Positions 34,819 through 44,452 of a stretch of DNA of 64,000 nucleotides are shown in pieces. The notes beneath the pieces are model-generated. The model had not been told where the DNA came from, did not search any database, and was given only the letters and a program-made list of their open reading frames with translations. Made by a program: the position numbers and the translations under genes. The DNA lies in NCBI GenBank assembly GCA_016794465.1, contig JAEUKA010000115.1, positions 59,965-123,964 of the forward strand, given 5' to 3'. Origin of the DNA: Myxococcales bacterium. Lineage in GTDB: Bacteria > Myxococcota_A > Polyangia > Palsa-1104 > JAEUJZ01. Position 1 is the first letter of the stretch; each line of letters starts with the position of its first letter.

Positions 34819-36679
34819 GTTCCTCGCCGCTGACAAAGCGACCAATCAGCACTTTCAGCTCGACCACCGTCTCGCGGGGAAACTGCTCCACCAGGGCTTG
34901 CTTGGCCTTGGCGTCACTGGCGGCGGCAGTTCCCAGCAGCTCGATGAGTGCGCCACGGGCCCGGGGATCGGACTCACTGGACAGGCGCGTGGCGGCGATG
35001 GCGACTGTCTCGGCACTTGCTGCAGCATGATCTTCGCGCAGGCGCTCGACCAGCGAGCTGGCAATCGCCGACCGCACCCGCCCCGACTCCTCTTTGCCCA
35101 GCCAGTCCCGTAGCTCCGGCTCCATGGTGGCGCGATCCACTCGGCGATAGGCATCGGCGGCACTGGCCCGCACCTGCTCGGAGTCCGCCTGACGATACTT
35201 GCCCAGCTCGACGACCAGCTCTTTGTCGCCGGCATTGCCCATCGCGGCCAGCACAGTGCGGACCTCTTCGGGACTCTGCGCGCTCTGCAGGTGGCTGCGG
35301 AGCTCACTGCGGGCGAGCGCGGTAACCTCTGGCTGACGATCGATCGTGCGGTGGGACAGTGCGCCCAAGGCCAGCAGCGCCGAGCGCGACACCTGCACAT
35401 CATCCGCAGAGCCTTGCTGCCGCGCCTGATCCATCAGCGTCTTGGCGGTTCCTTCAGTCGGACGCGGAATGTCCTGCAGAGCCGCTGCCGCCCGCATCCG
35501 GTTCTGGGTCGTCATCCCCCGATCTGCCATCGCCGCGCCCAGCGCTTTTTCCGCCGCCAGCGTCCCGGTCCGCTCCAGCGCCAAAAACAGCAGCGAGTGC
35601 AGCTTGGGATCAATCGCGCCTGAGCGGATCTGCTGCAGCAAAGTCGCAATCGCTTCGGGATGAACGCTCAGGTAGCTGGCCAAGCGCTGCGCCGAGCGAA
35701 ACGCGCCATCTTTGGTCTTCCCGATTCCCTGCTGAAAGTCGATCAGCACCGCGTCCAGGGACTGTCCCGCCAGGCTCGGCTCAGGAGCCGGTGGCAGCGC
35801 CGAGGTCGACAGCGGGGCCTCCGCAAAGTCCTTCCGAAAGCGCGTCGGATCGACCGTGGCCAGCAGCGCCGGCGCAGTTCCTTCCGCAGTCCTCGCCACA
35901 CTCAGCAGCGTACTTACCTGGCTCAGGACCTTGTCACCGAGCGAGATCTTCAGCTCCGCGCGCTCCTGAATCGCCCGCAGCCACTTGCCTTGCTCATCGA
36001 CCACCGCCACCGCTTGGGAGGACAGCACCTCTGCGTTGGGGGTGCCTCCCAAGCGACTCCCTAACTCGGGCATGCGCATGGCGGTATAGCGGTCGCGCTG
36101 TTTGCGCACGGAAAGGGGGCTCACGTCACTGGGATACAGCGAGTAGCTCGCATCATAGGTTCCCAGCAGATCACTCTGCCGATGCACCCAGGTCCACTGC
36201 GGACGTGAGGAAAAGACAAACTCTGTCGAGCGAAGCAGACCCTCTAGCTTTCGGCGGGTACTCGCTTCAGTGGTCGGCAAAAACGACGGATCGGAAAAGC
36301 GACAGTCCGTGCCGACCGAAAACACAAACGGGTCGGTAAGCTGCGCGGTGCTGGCAGAGTCAGCTTCCGCGCCCCCAGACATCCGGACTGCTTGCAGAGA
36401 GCCCGCCACGACCCAGCCTCCGCCTTTTTGCGCCAGCACCTTCCACCACATCATGGCGTCGAGCTGTAGACTTCCCCCTGGGCCGGCAGCGGCTCCACTG
36501 GCACTGCTGCTGGTGTGCAGCTTGTAAGCCAGTGTGTCCCCGACCGCAAAGCGACAACCGAGCGACTTGGGAACCGCTGGGGCCGCAGCGGGAGAGGTCT
36601 TGGTCGACCGCAGCAGATACGAGACACCCACACTGCCGAGGACGAAGGTGATAAGAGCAGCATACTTCCAGCGGGTCAT
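34805..36679 (-). CDS. Membrane-anchored HEAT-repeat protein
   Basis: A 624-aa protein with an N-terminal hydrophobic anchor (residues 5-23) and no lipobox. Residues about 45-300 are a beta-rich domain ('GCRFAVGDTLAYKLHTSS') that resembles the front of vitellogenin-like myxobacterial proteins. Residues about 320-600 are HEAT-like helical pairs ('SALLALGALSHRTIDRQPEVTALARSEL'). AAGGAG precedes the ATG at 36679. It lies 56 bp downstream of the lectin gene on the same strand. An envelope lipid- or protein-binding role is a guess. Confidence 0.75.
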   Translation of the reverse strand: MTRWKYAALITFVLGSVGVSYLLRSTKTSPAAAPAVPKSLGCRFAVGDTLAYKLHTSSSASGAAAGPGGSLQLDAMMWWKVLAQKGGGWVVAGSLQAVRMSGGAEADSASTAQLTDPFVFSVGTDCRFSDPSFLPTTEASTRRKLEGLLRSTEFVFSSRPQWTWVHRQSDLLGTYDASYSLYPSDVSPLSVRKQRDRYTAMRMPELGSRLGGTPNAEVLSSQAVAVVDEQGKWLRAIQERAELKISLGDKVLSQVSTLLSVARTAEGTAPALLATVDPTRFRKDFAEAPLSTSALPPAPEPSLAGQSLDAVLIDFQQGIGKTKDGAFRSAQRLASYLSVHPEAIATLLQQIRSGAIDPKLHSLLFLALERTGTLAAEKALGAAMADRGMTTQNRMRAAAALQDIPRPTEGTAKTLMDQARQQGSADDVQVSRSALLALGALSHRTIDRQPEVTALARSELRSHLQSAQSPEEVRTVLAAMGNAGDKELVVELGKYRQADSEQVRASAADAYRRVDRATMEPELRDWLGKEESGRVRSAIASSLVERLREDHAAASAETVAIAATRLSSESDPRARGALIELLGTAAASDAKAKQALVEQFPRETVVELKVLIGRFVSGEELNRT

Positions 36680-36695
36680 GGCTTGGCTCCTTCTT

Positions 36696-36728
36696 ACGGA
36701 CTCTGCACGGACTCTGCACGGACTCTGC
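36696..36728. repeat. Three perfect 11-bp tandem repeats
   Basis: ACGGACTCTGC occurs three times without a gap in the 56-bp space between the lectin stop and the HEAT-repeat gene. They are likely replication-slippage products; no function is evident. Confidence 0.85.
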
Positions 36729-36735
36729 GGCCTAC

Positions 36736-39291
36736 TTACTGGATGGTAATCGCTGAACCGGTGCGCGAGAGCACCGACTGCGTAGTCGAGTAGCCATCGA
36801 AGCTAAACAGCGTGTAGGAAGCGGCGGTGTCGTACTCAAAACCACAGAAGTACTTGATCTTCACGCCCCAGATCTTCTTGGTGCACCACTTGGTTTCTAG
36901 CTCCTCAATCACCAAGTCGACACTGCCGTCCAGCGACGAGATACGCAGCGTGGCCTTGATGGTAAAGGTGATGGTGATCTTGACCGGGCTGGTGCTGTTG
37001 ATGGTGAAGCCGAGCGTCGCGGTGACGCCGTCACCCTCGGTGGCGTTGACGCCGAGCAGCGTGATCGAGCCGCTGAGCGACACCTTGTAGAGCGTCACAT
37101 TCAGGCTGGCAGTGACCGACAGAGTCGACGTGAGGTAGGGCCGCACATTGACCGATACCGAGGAAGTCGTCCCGGCGCTGGCCGACAGCACCAGATCAAC
37201 GCCGGCAGCGGCGGTAAAGCAGCCCGACAGGTCAACGCTGACAATCACAAAGCCGTAGGAATAGGTGATGCAGCTCGACTTCGAGTAGGACAGATCCTTG
37301 CTGTAGGAGACGGTGGCTGCGGCGCTGGTGCCGTCGGAGAGCAGCGAGATGCCGAAGATCTTCAAGCCGTAGTCAAGGTCGGCCTTCAAGGTCGAGACGA
37401 CGGCTTGGCCATCGCCCCAGCCCTCGAAGAGCGTGAAGTTGCCAAAGAAGCTGCTGATGGTGCCCTTGACCGTGTTGTCGCTGTAGGCGCCGGTGGTGTT
37501 GAAGGTGTTGCTGAAGGTGCCGGTCAGGGTCATCTGCAGGCTGCTCGAAGAACCCCACGACTCGGTGTAGGTGTTGGACTCGCTCTGCGACGATGCCGAC
37601 GAGGTGTCATGGTTTCCCATCACCAGGCTGACCGAGAACTCTTTGCAGTTGTTGCCGGTGCCAAACGCGCCAGCGTACTGCGGGTCGCCGTTCTCGAGGA
37701 AAGGCACGCGCGCGCAGGCCCGGACCTTGTAGTTGGTGACGCCCGCCCAGGCTCCGCCGGGAGAGGTCAAGGTACGGAAGTCCGTCGTTGGATGGAGCCG
37801 CGCTTCGACTTCCAGCTTCTCACCCGGCTTCAGATTCGCGATCGATCCGGTCCGACCCTCGGGATTCACGGTCAGCGGCTTGCGACCAATGCCATTGGTA
37901 TCTGGCACCGCGATGATGTCGTAGTCGTAGTTGATGGCGCTCGGCAGCGTCGAGGCGCCTGCGGTCCGGCGGTCCCGACCAAACTGGGTGAGGACGGTGT
38001 TGACGGTCAGAATCGGACGGATGGCCTCGGGATTGGCGGGATTCTGATAGGTCGGCGGCGCAGCGGGATGCAGCACGGCGACCGACGAAGTGGGAGTGGC
38101 CGAGAGCAGCGCGATGTCCAGTCCCGGTGGTGGCCTCACCGTCACATCAATCACACAGCCGGTCTTGAGCATGCCGGTCATCGGGTCGGTAGTCTGACAG
38201 GCCAGCCCGAGCGGGGTGGTCGCTTCCTTGGCGTTGAAGACCCGATACTTGTCGCCCTCGGTCGAGACTTCCTCGACGCCATCGACCAGGACAAAGAAGT
38301 TGTAGTTGCGCTGCGAGTCGGTGCCCAGACACTCCGGCGGCAGGGTTCCGTCGAACTCGGCCCAGGTTAGGGTGTTGTCCCCGGTCAGCTTGACCTTGGT
38401 GCCACCAACGACACAGCTGCGCAGCGCGGCCAGCTCGGCATCGGTCGCAGCGGCTCCGCTCGCCGGCTTTTCCATCAGGCCCAGCGTCACCTGAATGCTG
38501 TTGGTGTTGCCGTTGCCCTTGAGTCCGACCTTGGCATGAAGTGGGAAGTTGACAAACGCGGCCTTGGTGACGGCCTTGTCGACCTCGAGCCGAGCGACCT
38601 GGATGGTTAGCGCACCGCCGAAGCAGCCGTTGTTGGTCGGGTCGTAGGTCTGTCCGCTGGGACACTGGCAGCTATACGTGGTGGCACCGCTGGCGATGGC
38701 GCAGCTCGCACCGCTCGGGCAGGCCACCGGGGCACTGCCGAACTCGCAGATGTACTGGACGCTACCGGCTGAGCAAGCGCGGTCGTTCCAGGCGCCGTCG
38801 GCGCGCATCTCGACGCAGTTCTCTTGGTTGTCTTCAGCGCCCGAGGGATAGTCGTTCGGCTCGCCGCCCGCCCACTGGGTGTAAGAAGGCGTGACGCCAT
38901 CGACGGTGACAAAGCCGGTGCCGACCGAGGGCTGCGATGCAGTCTGATAGACGCCAAGGTGGACGTTGCTGCCGCCCGCCAAGCTCTTGATCGAGTCATT
39001 GACGCTGCTGCTGGTTGGTACCGCCAGTCGTCCGCCCATCGCCTCGCAGTCGGCCTTGGCGGCGGTCCAGTTCTTGCCGCTTGAGTACTTGTAGTAGACC
39101 GTCTCGCTCACCGTGCTCTGGCTGGCCGGTGTCGGCGCGCAGAGGTTGGCGACGTTGCTCGGTGGTGCCGGCTCAATCAGCGGCGGTGTGGTGTCGTATT
39201 CCCCAGATCCGCGATCACAAGCCGTCAACGCCGCAATCGCGGCAATCAAGCCCGTCTTCGCAATTGCCAAGCTCAGTCTCGTTCGTCTCAT
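36736..39291 (-). CDS. Large lipoprotein with C-type lectin domain
   Basis: An 851-aa predicted surface lipoprotein. Signal peptide residues 1-25 end in ALTAC. Residues about 50-185 form a C-type lectin domain with WAGGEPNDYPSGAEDNQENC, then WNDRACS and YICE, all classical calcium/sugar-site features (EPN is the mannose-type triad). A short Cys-rich, EGF-like piece follows ('CPSGASCAIASGATTYSCQCPSGQTYD'). The remaining 600 residues are Ser/Thr-rich beta sheet, and the C-terminus holds more Cys. The ATG at 39291 has GGGGAGGGAG upstream. A role in binding prey or self surface sugars is an inference from the domain. Confidence 0.85.
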   Translation of the reverse strand: MRRTRLSLAIAKTGLIAAIAALTACDRGSGEYDTTPPLIEPAPPSNVANLCAPTPASQSTVSETVYYKYSSGKNWTAAKADCEAMGGRLAVPTSSSVNDSIKSLAGGSNVHLGVYQTASQPSVGTGFVTVDGVTPSYTQWAGGEPNDYPSGAEDNQENCVEMRADGAWNDRACSAGSVQYICEFGSAPVACPSGASCAIASGATTYSCQCPSGQTYDPTNNGCFGGALTIQVARLEVDKAVTKAAFVNFPLHAKVGLKGNGNTNSIQVTLGLMEKPASGAAATDAELAALRSCVVGGTKVKLTGDNTLTWAEFDGTLPPECLGTDSQRNYNFFVLVDGVEEVSTEGDKYRVFNAKEATTPLGLACQTTDPMTGMLKTGCVIDVTVRPPPGLDIALLSATPTSSVAVLHPAAPPTYQNPANPEAIRPILTVNTVLTQFGRDRRTAGASTLPSAINYDYDIIAVPDTNGIGRKPLTVNPEGRTGSIANLKPGEKLEVEARLHPTTDFRTLTSPGGAWAGVTNYKVRACARVPFLENGDPQYAGAFGTGNNCKEFSVSLVMGNHDTSSASSQSESNTYTESWGSSSSLQMTLTGTFSNTFNTTGAYSDNTVKGTISSFFGNFTLFEGWGDGQAVVSTLKADLDYGLKIFGISLLSDGTSAAATVSYSKDLSYSKSSCITYSYGFVIVSVDLSGCFTAAAGVDLVLSASAGTTSSVSVNVRPYLTSTLSVTASLNVTLYKVSLSGSITLLGVNATEGDGVTATLGFTINSTSPVKITITFTIKATLRISSLDGSVDLVIEELETKWCTKKIWGVKIKYFCGFEYDTAASYTLFSFDGYSTTQSVLSRTGSAITIQ

Positions 39292-39405
39292 GGCTCCCTC
39301 CCCGTTGCACTCGTTGTGCATCCAGGTCAGACCCGCCAGAGCCAAAACCGGGCAAAGCAATCACCACCGAGCACAGCGGCTGGGTGAGGACTCCTGCGAA
39401 CGGAG

Positions 39406-39759
39406 CTACAGCATGCCGGGGGGGAGGCCCATGCCCATGGCGGTGCGACGCATCTCTTCTTCTTCGAGCCCGCGTGCTTTTTGCAGCGCCTGGTTCACCG
39501 CCGCCACGATCAAGTCCTGCAGCATCTGCGGATCTTTGGAATCGATGACCTGCGGATCGATGCGCAGCTTGAGCAGCTCACGCGTGCCAGTCACCACGGC
39601 GGTCACCATGCCACCACCCGCGCTGGCCTCGACGGTCTTTTGGCCCAGCGAGTCGTGGGAGCGGACCAGCTCCTCTCGCATCCGCTGCGCCTGCTGCATG
39701 ATCTGGCCCATGTCGGGCATTCCAGGAATAGAGCCAAAGGGATTGTTCGGATCGGACAT
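39406..39759 (-). CDS. YbaB/EbfC nucleoid-associated protein
   Basis: A 117-aa DNA-binding protein. The N-terminal helix 'MGQIMQQAQRMREELV' and the core 'VEASAGGGMVTAVVTGTRELLKLRIDPQVID' are typical. The ATG at 39759 lies 1 nt from the dnaX stop, the usual dnaX-ybaB pairing. The recR gene that often follows is absent; the lectin gene comes next after 114 bp. Confidence 0.93.
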   Translation of the reverse strand: MSDPNNPFGSIPGMPDMGQIMQQAQRMREELVRSHDSLGQKTVEASAGGGMVTAVVTGTRELLKLRIDPQVIDSKDPQMLQDLIVAAVNQALQKARGLEEEEMRRTAMGMGLPPGML

Positions 39760-39760
39760 G

Positions 39761-41620
39761 TCAGGACACCTCGTCAACAACGATCGGTGACAGAAACGAT
39801 ACCGCACCGAACGCCTCGGTTAGAAGCCGCCTGGCAGGATGTTCTTCGGCTTCGCGCTTGCGAGCGAGCTTTTCGTCGCTGGATGCCTGGGTATGGCTCT
39901 CATGCAGCGACCACCGCGTCGGGTCAGCGGGCCGCGCCGCTTGGTCCAGCTGCAGATCGACGGTCAGTTCCGCGCCGAGTACCGCGGTCAGTGCCTCGCG
40001 GATGGCCGAGCGCTTCCACTCGGCCTGCTCCAGTCGGGTGTCCTTGTCAAAGCCCAGCACCACCAGCCCTGGTTGCCACGTCACTGGCCGAGCGTCGTCG
40101 AGGATGGCCAGCGTTGGATGCTGCGCCAGAATCTGCGTCACCGTCTGATGAAAGCTTGGCAGCTCCTGAAGTACGGGAGCCGGTGTCGCATCGACCACAG
40201 CAGGTTTCTCGACGGGAACATCTGCCGGCACGACCGGCACGACCGGCACGACATGCTCGGCAACCCGGGGCGCAGCAGCGGGACCAGCCGCCACGGCCAC
40301 AGCCACCGACGCAGCGGGACGCGGGGCCGAGACAGCTGGAGCAGGCACCGGAGCAGCAGCCGGGGCAGCACCGATCGGGGCAGGCGACGGAGCAGGTCGC
40401 GGTGCCGGCCGAGCGGTGCTAGCGACGAAAGGGCGCGGTTCCTCGCCTCCTGCGGGACGAGGCCGGGGCGATGATCCAGGCAGTCGCTCTTCCAACAGCT
40501 CGAGCCGGTCGACCAGCTCGCCAATCGGCTGCATCGCTTCGACCGCACACAGCTCGACCACCCCGACCTCCAGCACATAACGAGGCAGCGCGGCCCGCGA
40601 AGTCTCTTCGGCCACCCGCAGCATGCGATGGAACAGCAGCTCGGCCCGACCGCGAGCCCGCTCCGACTGCGCTTGCAGCTCTTCCAGCTCGGACGGCGTC
40701 GCATCGAGCAGCGGCAGCGGATCTTTGACCACCGAGATCACCAGCAGGTCGCGCAGGTGCCCGAGCAGCGTCTTGGCCAGCTGCAAAAGATCAAAGCCGC
40801 GACCGTACGCACCGTCGATCAGCAGCAGCGCCTGCGCCGGATCGCGGTCCACGATCGCTCGTCCCAGTCCAACAATCAGCCCACGATCCGCCACCCCCAG
40901 CACCGCCGAGGCCTGCGCCTCTGTCAGCGTCCCCTCCGTCGAAGCCAGCACTTGATCGAGCAGCGACAGCGAGTCTCGCACCGACCCCTGCCCTTCGCGC
41001 GCCACCAGCTGCAGCGCCGCCGGCTCGAACGCCATCCCTTCCTGCGTCAGCACATAGCTCAGGTGTTCGACCAGCCGCGCCGTCGGAACCAGCTTGAAGT
41101 CATAGCGCTGCACCCGCGACAGGATCGTCTGTGGCAGCTTGTGCGGATCGGTCGTCGCGAACACAAACAGCGCGTGCGGCGGCGGCTCCTCGAGTGTCTT
41201 GAGAAGCGCATTGAAGGCGCTCGTCGACAGCATGTGCACTTCGTCGAGGATGTAGAGCTTCTTTTTGCCTCGCACCGGCGCGTAGCGAATCGCTTCACGC
41301 AGCTCGCGGATGTCCTCGACGCGGTTCTGACTGGCAGCATCGATCTCTTGCACATCCACCGACGAACCTTGCGTGATCTCGACGCAGGCCGGACAGACGT
41401 TGCACGGATCGGGCGTCGGCGCCTTCTCACACGACAGCGCCTTGGCCAAGATGCGCGCCGTCGTGGTCTTGCCCGTGCCTCGACCGCCGCAAAACAGGAA
41501 CGCGTGGTGGATGCGTCCGCGCCGGATGGCGTTCTGTAGGGTGCGGGTGACGTGCTCTTGACCAATCACGTCGGCAAAGGTCTGCGGTCGATACTTGCGC
41601 GCCAAAACCAGATACGACAT
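39761..41620 (-). CDS. dnaX: DNA polymerase III subunit gamma/tau
   Basis: A 619-aa clamp-loader ATPase. Walker A GGRGTGKTTTA, zinc-binding cysteines in 'CEKAPTPDPCNVCPAC', Walker B 'LYILDEVHML' and the SRVQRYDF sensor region are all present. A Pro/Ala-rich linker (about 390-475) leads to a tau-like C-terminal domain. ATG at 41620 (MSYLVLARKYRP) fits the family better than the TTG two codons upstream. It is divergent from hypD with 102 bp between starts. Confidence 0.96.
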   Translation of the reverse strand: MSYLVLARKYRPQTFADVIGQEHVTRTLQNAIRRGRIHHAFLFCGGRGTGKTTTARILAKALSCEKAPTPDPCNVCPACVEITQGSSVDVQEIDAASQNRVEDIRELREAIRYAPVRGKKKLYILDEVHMLSTSAFNALLKTLEEPPPHALFVFATTDPHKLPQTILSRVQRYDFKLVPTARLVEHLSYVLTQEGMAFEPAALQLVAREGQGSVRDSLSLLDQVLASTEGTLTEAQASAVLGVADRGLIVGLGRAIVDRDPAQALLLIDGAYGRGFDLLQLAKTLLGHLRDLLVISVVKDPLPLLDATPSELEELQAQSERARGRAELLFHRMLRVAEETSRAALPRYVLEVGVVELCAVEAMQPIGELVDRLELLEERLPGSSPRPRPAGGEEPRPFVASTARPAPRPAPSPAPIGAAPAAAPVPAPAVSAPRPAASVAVAVAAGPAAAPRVAEHVVPVVPVVPADVPVEKPAVVDATPAPVLQELPSFHQTVTQILAQHPTLAILDDARPVTWQPGLVVLGFDKDTRLEQAEWKRSAIREALTAVLGAELTVDLQLDQAARPADPTRWSLHESHTQASSDEKLARKREAEEHPARRLLTEAFGAVSFLSPIVVDEVS

Positions 41621-41722
41621 GGCCAAGGGTTAAAGCACCGCCTCGCCCCCTTCTGCAAGCGGCAATGCGCGTGGGCAAGCCGGCTGCTGTCGCACGGGTT
41701 TGTGAGGTAAAGTCCGCCATCC

Positions 41723-42862
41723 ATGCTCGGTACGACGCAGCTTAGCGACGACTTTCGCGATCCGGTGCTGGCGGAGCGGCTGCTCACGACGCTGCAGCAG
41801 CGGCTGGTGCCAGGACGAACCTATCGGCTGATGGAGTTTTGCGGCGGTCACACCCACGCGCTCTGTCAGTCGGGACTGCTCGATCGGCTGCCGGCGGCGG
41901 TGCAGATGATTCATGGGCCGGGCTGTCCGGTCTGTGTCTTGCCGATAGGACGGCTCCAGCAGGCGATCGATCTGGCGGTGTCGGGACAGGTGATCCTGTG
42001 TAGTTATGGGGACATGCTGCGAGTGCCGGGTCGAGGGCGACAGAGCCTGCTCCTGGCGCGAAGTACGGGGGCCGACGTGCGGGTCGTCTATGGAACGGCC
42101 GAGGCGCTGCAAGTGGCGCGTGAGCATCCGCAGCGGCAGGTGGTGTTCTTGGCGGTCGGATTCGAGACGACCACGCCGATGTCAGCAGCGGCGGTCCAGC
42201 AGGCGCACCGCGAGGGACTGACAAACTTCAGCATCCTGTGCAATCACGTCCTGACTCCGGCGGCGCTACAGGGGCTGCTGGCGACGGAAGAAGATCAGGT
42301 GCGCGTCGATGGCTTTGTCGGGCCTGGTCATGTCTCGACGATCATTGGCAGCGACGCTTTTGCGGCGATCGCGCGGGCCTTTCAGAAGCCGATCTGCATC
42401 GCTGGCTTTGAGCCGCTCGATCTGCTCGCGGCGATCCTCCACCTCGTCGAGCAGCTCAATGCCGGACAGGGTGAGGTGATGAACGACTTTGTGCGCGCCG
42501 TGACCCCCGAGGGCAACCGTCGCGCCCAAGCGCTGATCGACGAAGTGATGGAGCTGCGCGAGTCGTTCGAGTGGCGCGGCCTGGGCCAGATTCCGTGGAG
42601 CGCCCGTCGCCTGCGTCCCAAGTACGCCGACTTCGACGCGGAGCTGCGCTTTTCACTTTCCACACCGACGGTCGCCGATCATCGCGCCTGTCGCTGTCCC
42701 GAGGTCTTGCGCGGTGCCTGTCGTCCGACTGATTGCACCCTGTTTGGCACCGCCTGCACCCCCGACACGCCTCTCGGTTCGTGCATGGTGTCCCCCGAGG
42801 GAGCCTGCGCCGCCTACTACTTGCACGGTCGCTCGCGACTGCCGGTGCTGCGCCATGGGTAA
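41723..42862 (+). CDS. hypD: [NiFe]-hydrogenase maturation protein HypD
   Basis: A 379-aa scaffold that, with HypC, assembles the Fe(CN)2CO unit. The redox Cys motifs MEFCGGHTHALC and HGPGCPVCVLP are intact, and the C-terminal [4Fe-4S] ligands lie in 'CRCPEVLRGACRPTDC' and GTACTP. hypE overlaps its end by 8 nt. No hypC, hypF or hydrogenase gene is in the window, although more hyp genes could exist elsewhere. Confidence 0.96.
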   Translation: MLGTTQLSDDFRDPVLAERLLTTLQQRLVPGRTYRLMEFCGGHTHALCQSGLLDRLPAAVQMIHGPGCPVCVLPIGRLQQAIDLAVSGQVILCSYGDMLRVPGRGRQSLLLARSTGADVRVVYGTAEALQVAREHPQRQVVFLAVGFETTTPMSAAAVQQAHREGLTNFSILCNHVLTPAALQGLLATEEDQVRVDGFVGPGHVSTIIGSDAFAAIARAFQKPICIAGFEPLDLLAAILHLVEQLNAGQGEVMNDFVRAVTPEGNRRAQALIDEVMELRESFEWRGLGQIPWSARRLRPKYADFDAELRFSLSTPTVADHRACRCPEVLRGACRPTDCTLFGTACTPDTPLGSCMVSPEGACAAYYLHGRSRLPVLRHG

Positions 42863-43901
42863 GCACCGCTTGCGACCGCTCGATCTTCGTCACGGTGTCG
42901 TCGAGCTTCCTCACGGCAGCGGCGGACGTGCCACCGCCCAGCTGATCGACGAGCTGTTTATGCGCCACTTCCGCAGCGAGGCACTCGCCGCCCGTCACGA
43001 TGCCGCGACCTTGCCCCAGACTGCCGGACGGCTGGCTGTCTCGACGGACTGCTTTGTCGTCTCACCGCTGTTCTTCCCCGGCGGCTGCATCGGCGATCTT
43101 GCGGTGCACGGCAGCCTCAACGACGTGGCGATGGCCGGCGCTCAGCCACTCGCGCTCACCGCCGGCTTCATCCTCGAAGAGGGCTTTCCCCTCGAGCAGC
43201 TCGACCGCATTGCCGCCGCCATGGCCGACGCCTGCGCGCGCAGCGGCGTTCCCCTCGTCAGCGGCGATACCAAAGTCGTCGAGCGCGGCAAGGCCGACGG
43301 CGTCTTCATCAGCACCACCTGCCTTGGCCGCATTCCCGACGGTGTCGAGCTCTCTCCCAGCCGCGCCCGTCCGTCCGATGTCATCCTGGTCAGCGGTCCG
43401 ATCGGTGATCACGGCATCGCAATCCTCTCGCAGCGTCCCGGTCTGGCGTTCGACTGTGATGTAAAGTCCGATAGCGCGGCGCTGCACACCCTGGTCGCGA
43501 CGATGCTGGCGGTGACGCCCGAGCTGCATGTCCTGCGCGATCCGACCCGGGGCGGAGTTGCAGCCGCTCTCAACGAGATCGCCGATCAAGCCGGTGTGGG
43601 CATGCTGCTGGAGGAGTCCGCGCTGCCGATCCGAGGCGCGGTGCGGGCGGCCTGCGAGCTGCTTGGACTCGATCCGCTGCATCTGGCCTGTGAAGGACGG
43701 CTGCTGGCGATCTGTCCGCAGTCGGTGGCGTCCGCCGTGCTGCAAGCGATGCAGGCGCATCCGCAAGGTCAGGAAGCGCGGCAAATAGGAGTCGTCCTTT
43801 CTGCCCAAGGTCCGCAGTGCTTCGTCGAGCTGCGCACTCCCTTTGGTGGCCGCCGCATCATCGACTGGCCGGCTGGCGAACAGCTGCCGCGAATCTGTTA
43901 A
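42855..43901 (+). CDS. hypE: [NiFe]-hydrogenase maturation protein HypE
   Basis: A 348-aa PurM-like ATPase that dehydrates the carbamoyl group on its own C-terminal cysteine to make the cyanide ligand. The glycine motif LPHGSGGRAT starts the protein, and the essential C-terminal cysteine is present (ending PRIC). Other family motifs, 'GDLAVHGSLNDVAMAGAQP' and 'RDPTRGGVAAALNEIA', are clear. It is coupled to hypD and ends over the convergent marR stop (4-nt overlap). Confidence 0.96.
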   Translation: MGKHRLRPLDLRHGVVELPHGSGGRATAQLIDELFMRHFRSEALAARHDAATLPQTAGRLAVSTDCFVVSPLFFPGGCIGDLAVHGSLNDVAMAGAQPLALTAGFILEEGFPLEQLDRIAAAMADACARSGVPLVSGDTKVVERGKADGVFISTTCLGRIPDGVELSPSRARPSDVILVSGPIGDHGIAILSQRPGLAFDCDVKSDSAALHTLVATMLAVTPELHVLRDPTRGGVAAALNEIADQAGVGMLLEESALPIRGAVRAACELLGLDPLHLACEGRLLAICPQSVASAVLQAMQAHPQGQEARQIGVVLSAQGPQCFVELRTPFGGRRIIDWPAGEQLPRIC

Positions 43902-44401
43902 GGACTCCCCTTCTCAACCGGAGTCGCCAGGACGATCGCACGCTGCAAAATCGCAATCAGCTGCCGCTGATCCTCGGCTGAGAGCTGCGCCATCCACGGT
44001 GCCGGCTCGCCAAAGCGGGCCATCAGCTTGTCGCGAAAGGTCACCCCCGTGCGTGTCAAGGACACCAGCTTGATCCGTCGATCTTTGCGATCGGCCCGGC
44101 GCGACACAAAGCGCTTGGCCTGTAGCTTGTCGATCACTCCGGTCAGGTTCGAGGGCTCGCAGCACGACTTGATCGCCAGCTCACGCATCGTCATAGGTCC
44201 ATCGGAAAGGAACTGCATGATGTGGACCTGCGTGACCGAGATTCCTAGCTCCCCCACAACCCCTTGAAAGTACGAGCGATGTCGGGTGAGCAGTGCAAAG
44301 AAAGTCTGCGCCAGCTCATTGGTACGCTGCGCAACACCCGTCGCTGCTTCACTTCCTGAGTCCGTTGACCCTCGGCTCGATTCTGGTGTGCGACGCTCCA
44401 T
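43898..44401 (-). CDS. MarR-family transcriptional regulator
   Basis: A 167-aa winged-helix regulator. Core motifs: 'QVHIMQFLSDGPMTMRELAIKSCCEPSNLTGVIDKL' as the recognition unit and 'ADRKDRRIKLVSLTRTG' as the wing. The adjacent Cys-Cys pair near residue 83 could be redox sensitive, which is a guess. The ATG at 44401 begins the family-length protein; a longer frame would run over the intergenic operator. It is divergent from the ABC exporter operon, and the inverted repeat between them is the obvious binding site, so it probably represses both. Confidence 0.92.
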   Translation of the reverse strand: MERRTPESSRGSTDSGSEAATGVAQRTNELAQTFFALLTRHRSYFQGVVGELGISVTQVHIMQFLSDGPMTMRELAIKSCCEPSNLTGVIDKLQAKRFVSRRADRKDRRIKLVSLTRTGVTFRDKLMARFGEPAPWMAQLSAEDQRQLIAILQRAIVLATPVEKGSP

Positions 44402-44422
44402 GCCTACACGGTACTCTCTTTG

Positions 44423-44449
44423 AAAGTACTTCACAAGCTGAAGTACTTT
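44423..44449. promoter_or_regulatory. Probable MarR operator (perfect inverted repeat)
   Basis: AAAGTACTTC and GAAGTACTTT form a perfect 10-bp inverted pair with a 7-base centre, and a third half-site (GAAGTATCCTT) lies at 44463-44473. The site sits in the 111-bp gap between the divergent marR and ABC-permease starts, just upstream of a TTGACA box. Confidence 0.8.
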
Positions 44450-44452
44450 TAG

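Noticed and set aside
39406..41620. dnaX programmed frameshift site
   Set aside because: I looked for an A-run slippery site near the middle of the gene and did not see one, so no frameshift product is claimed.
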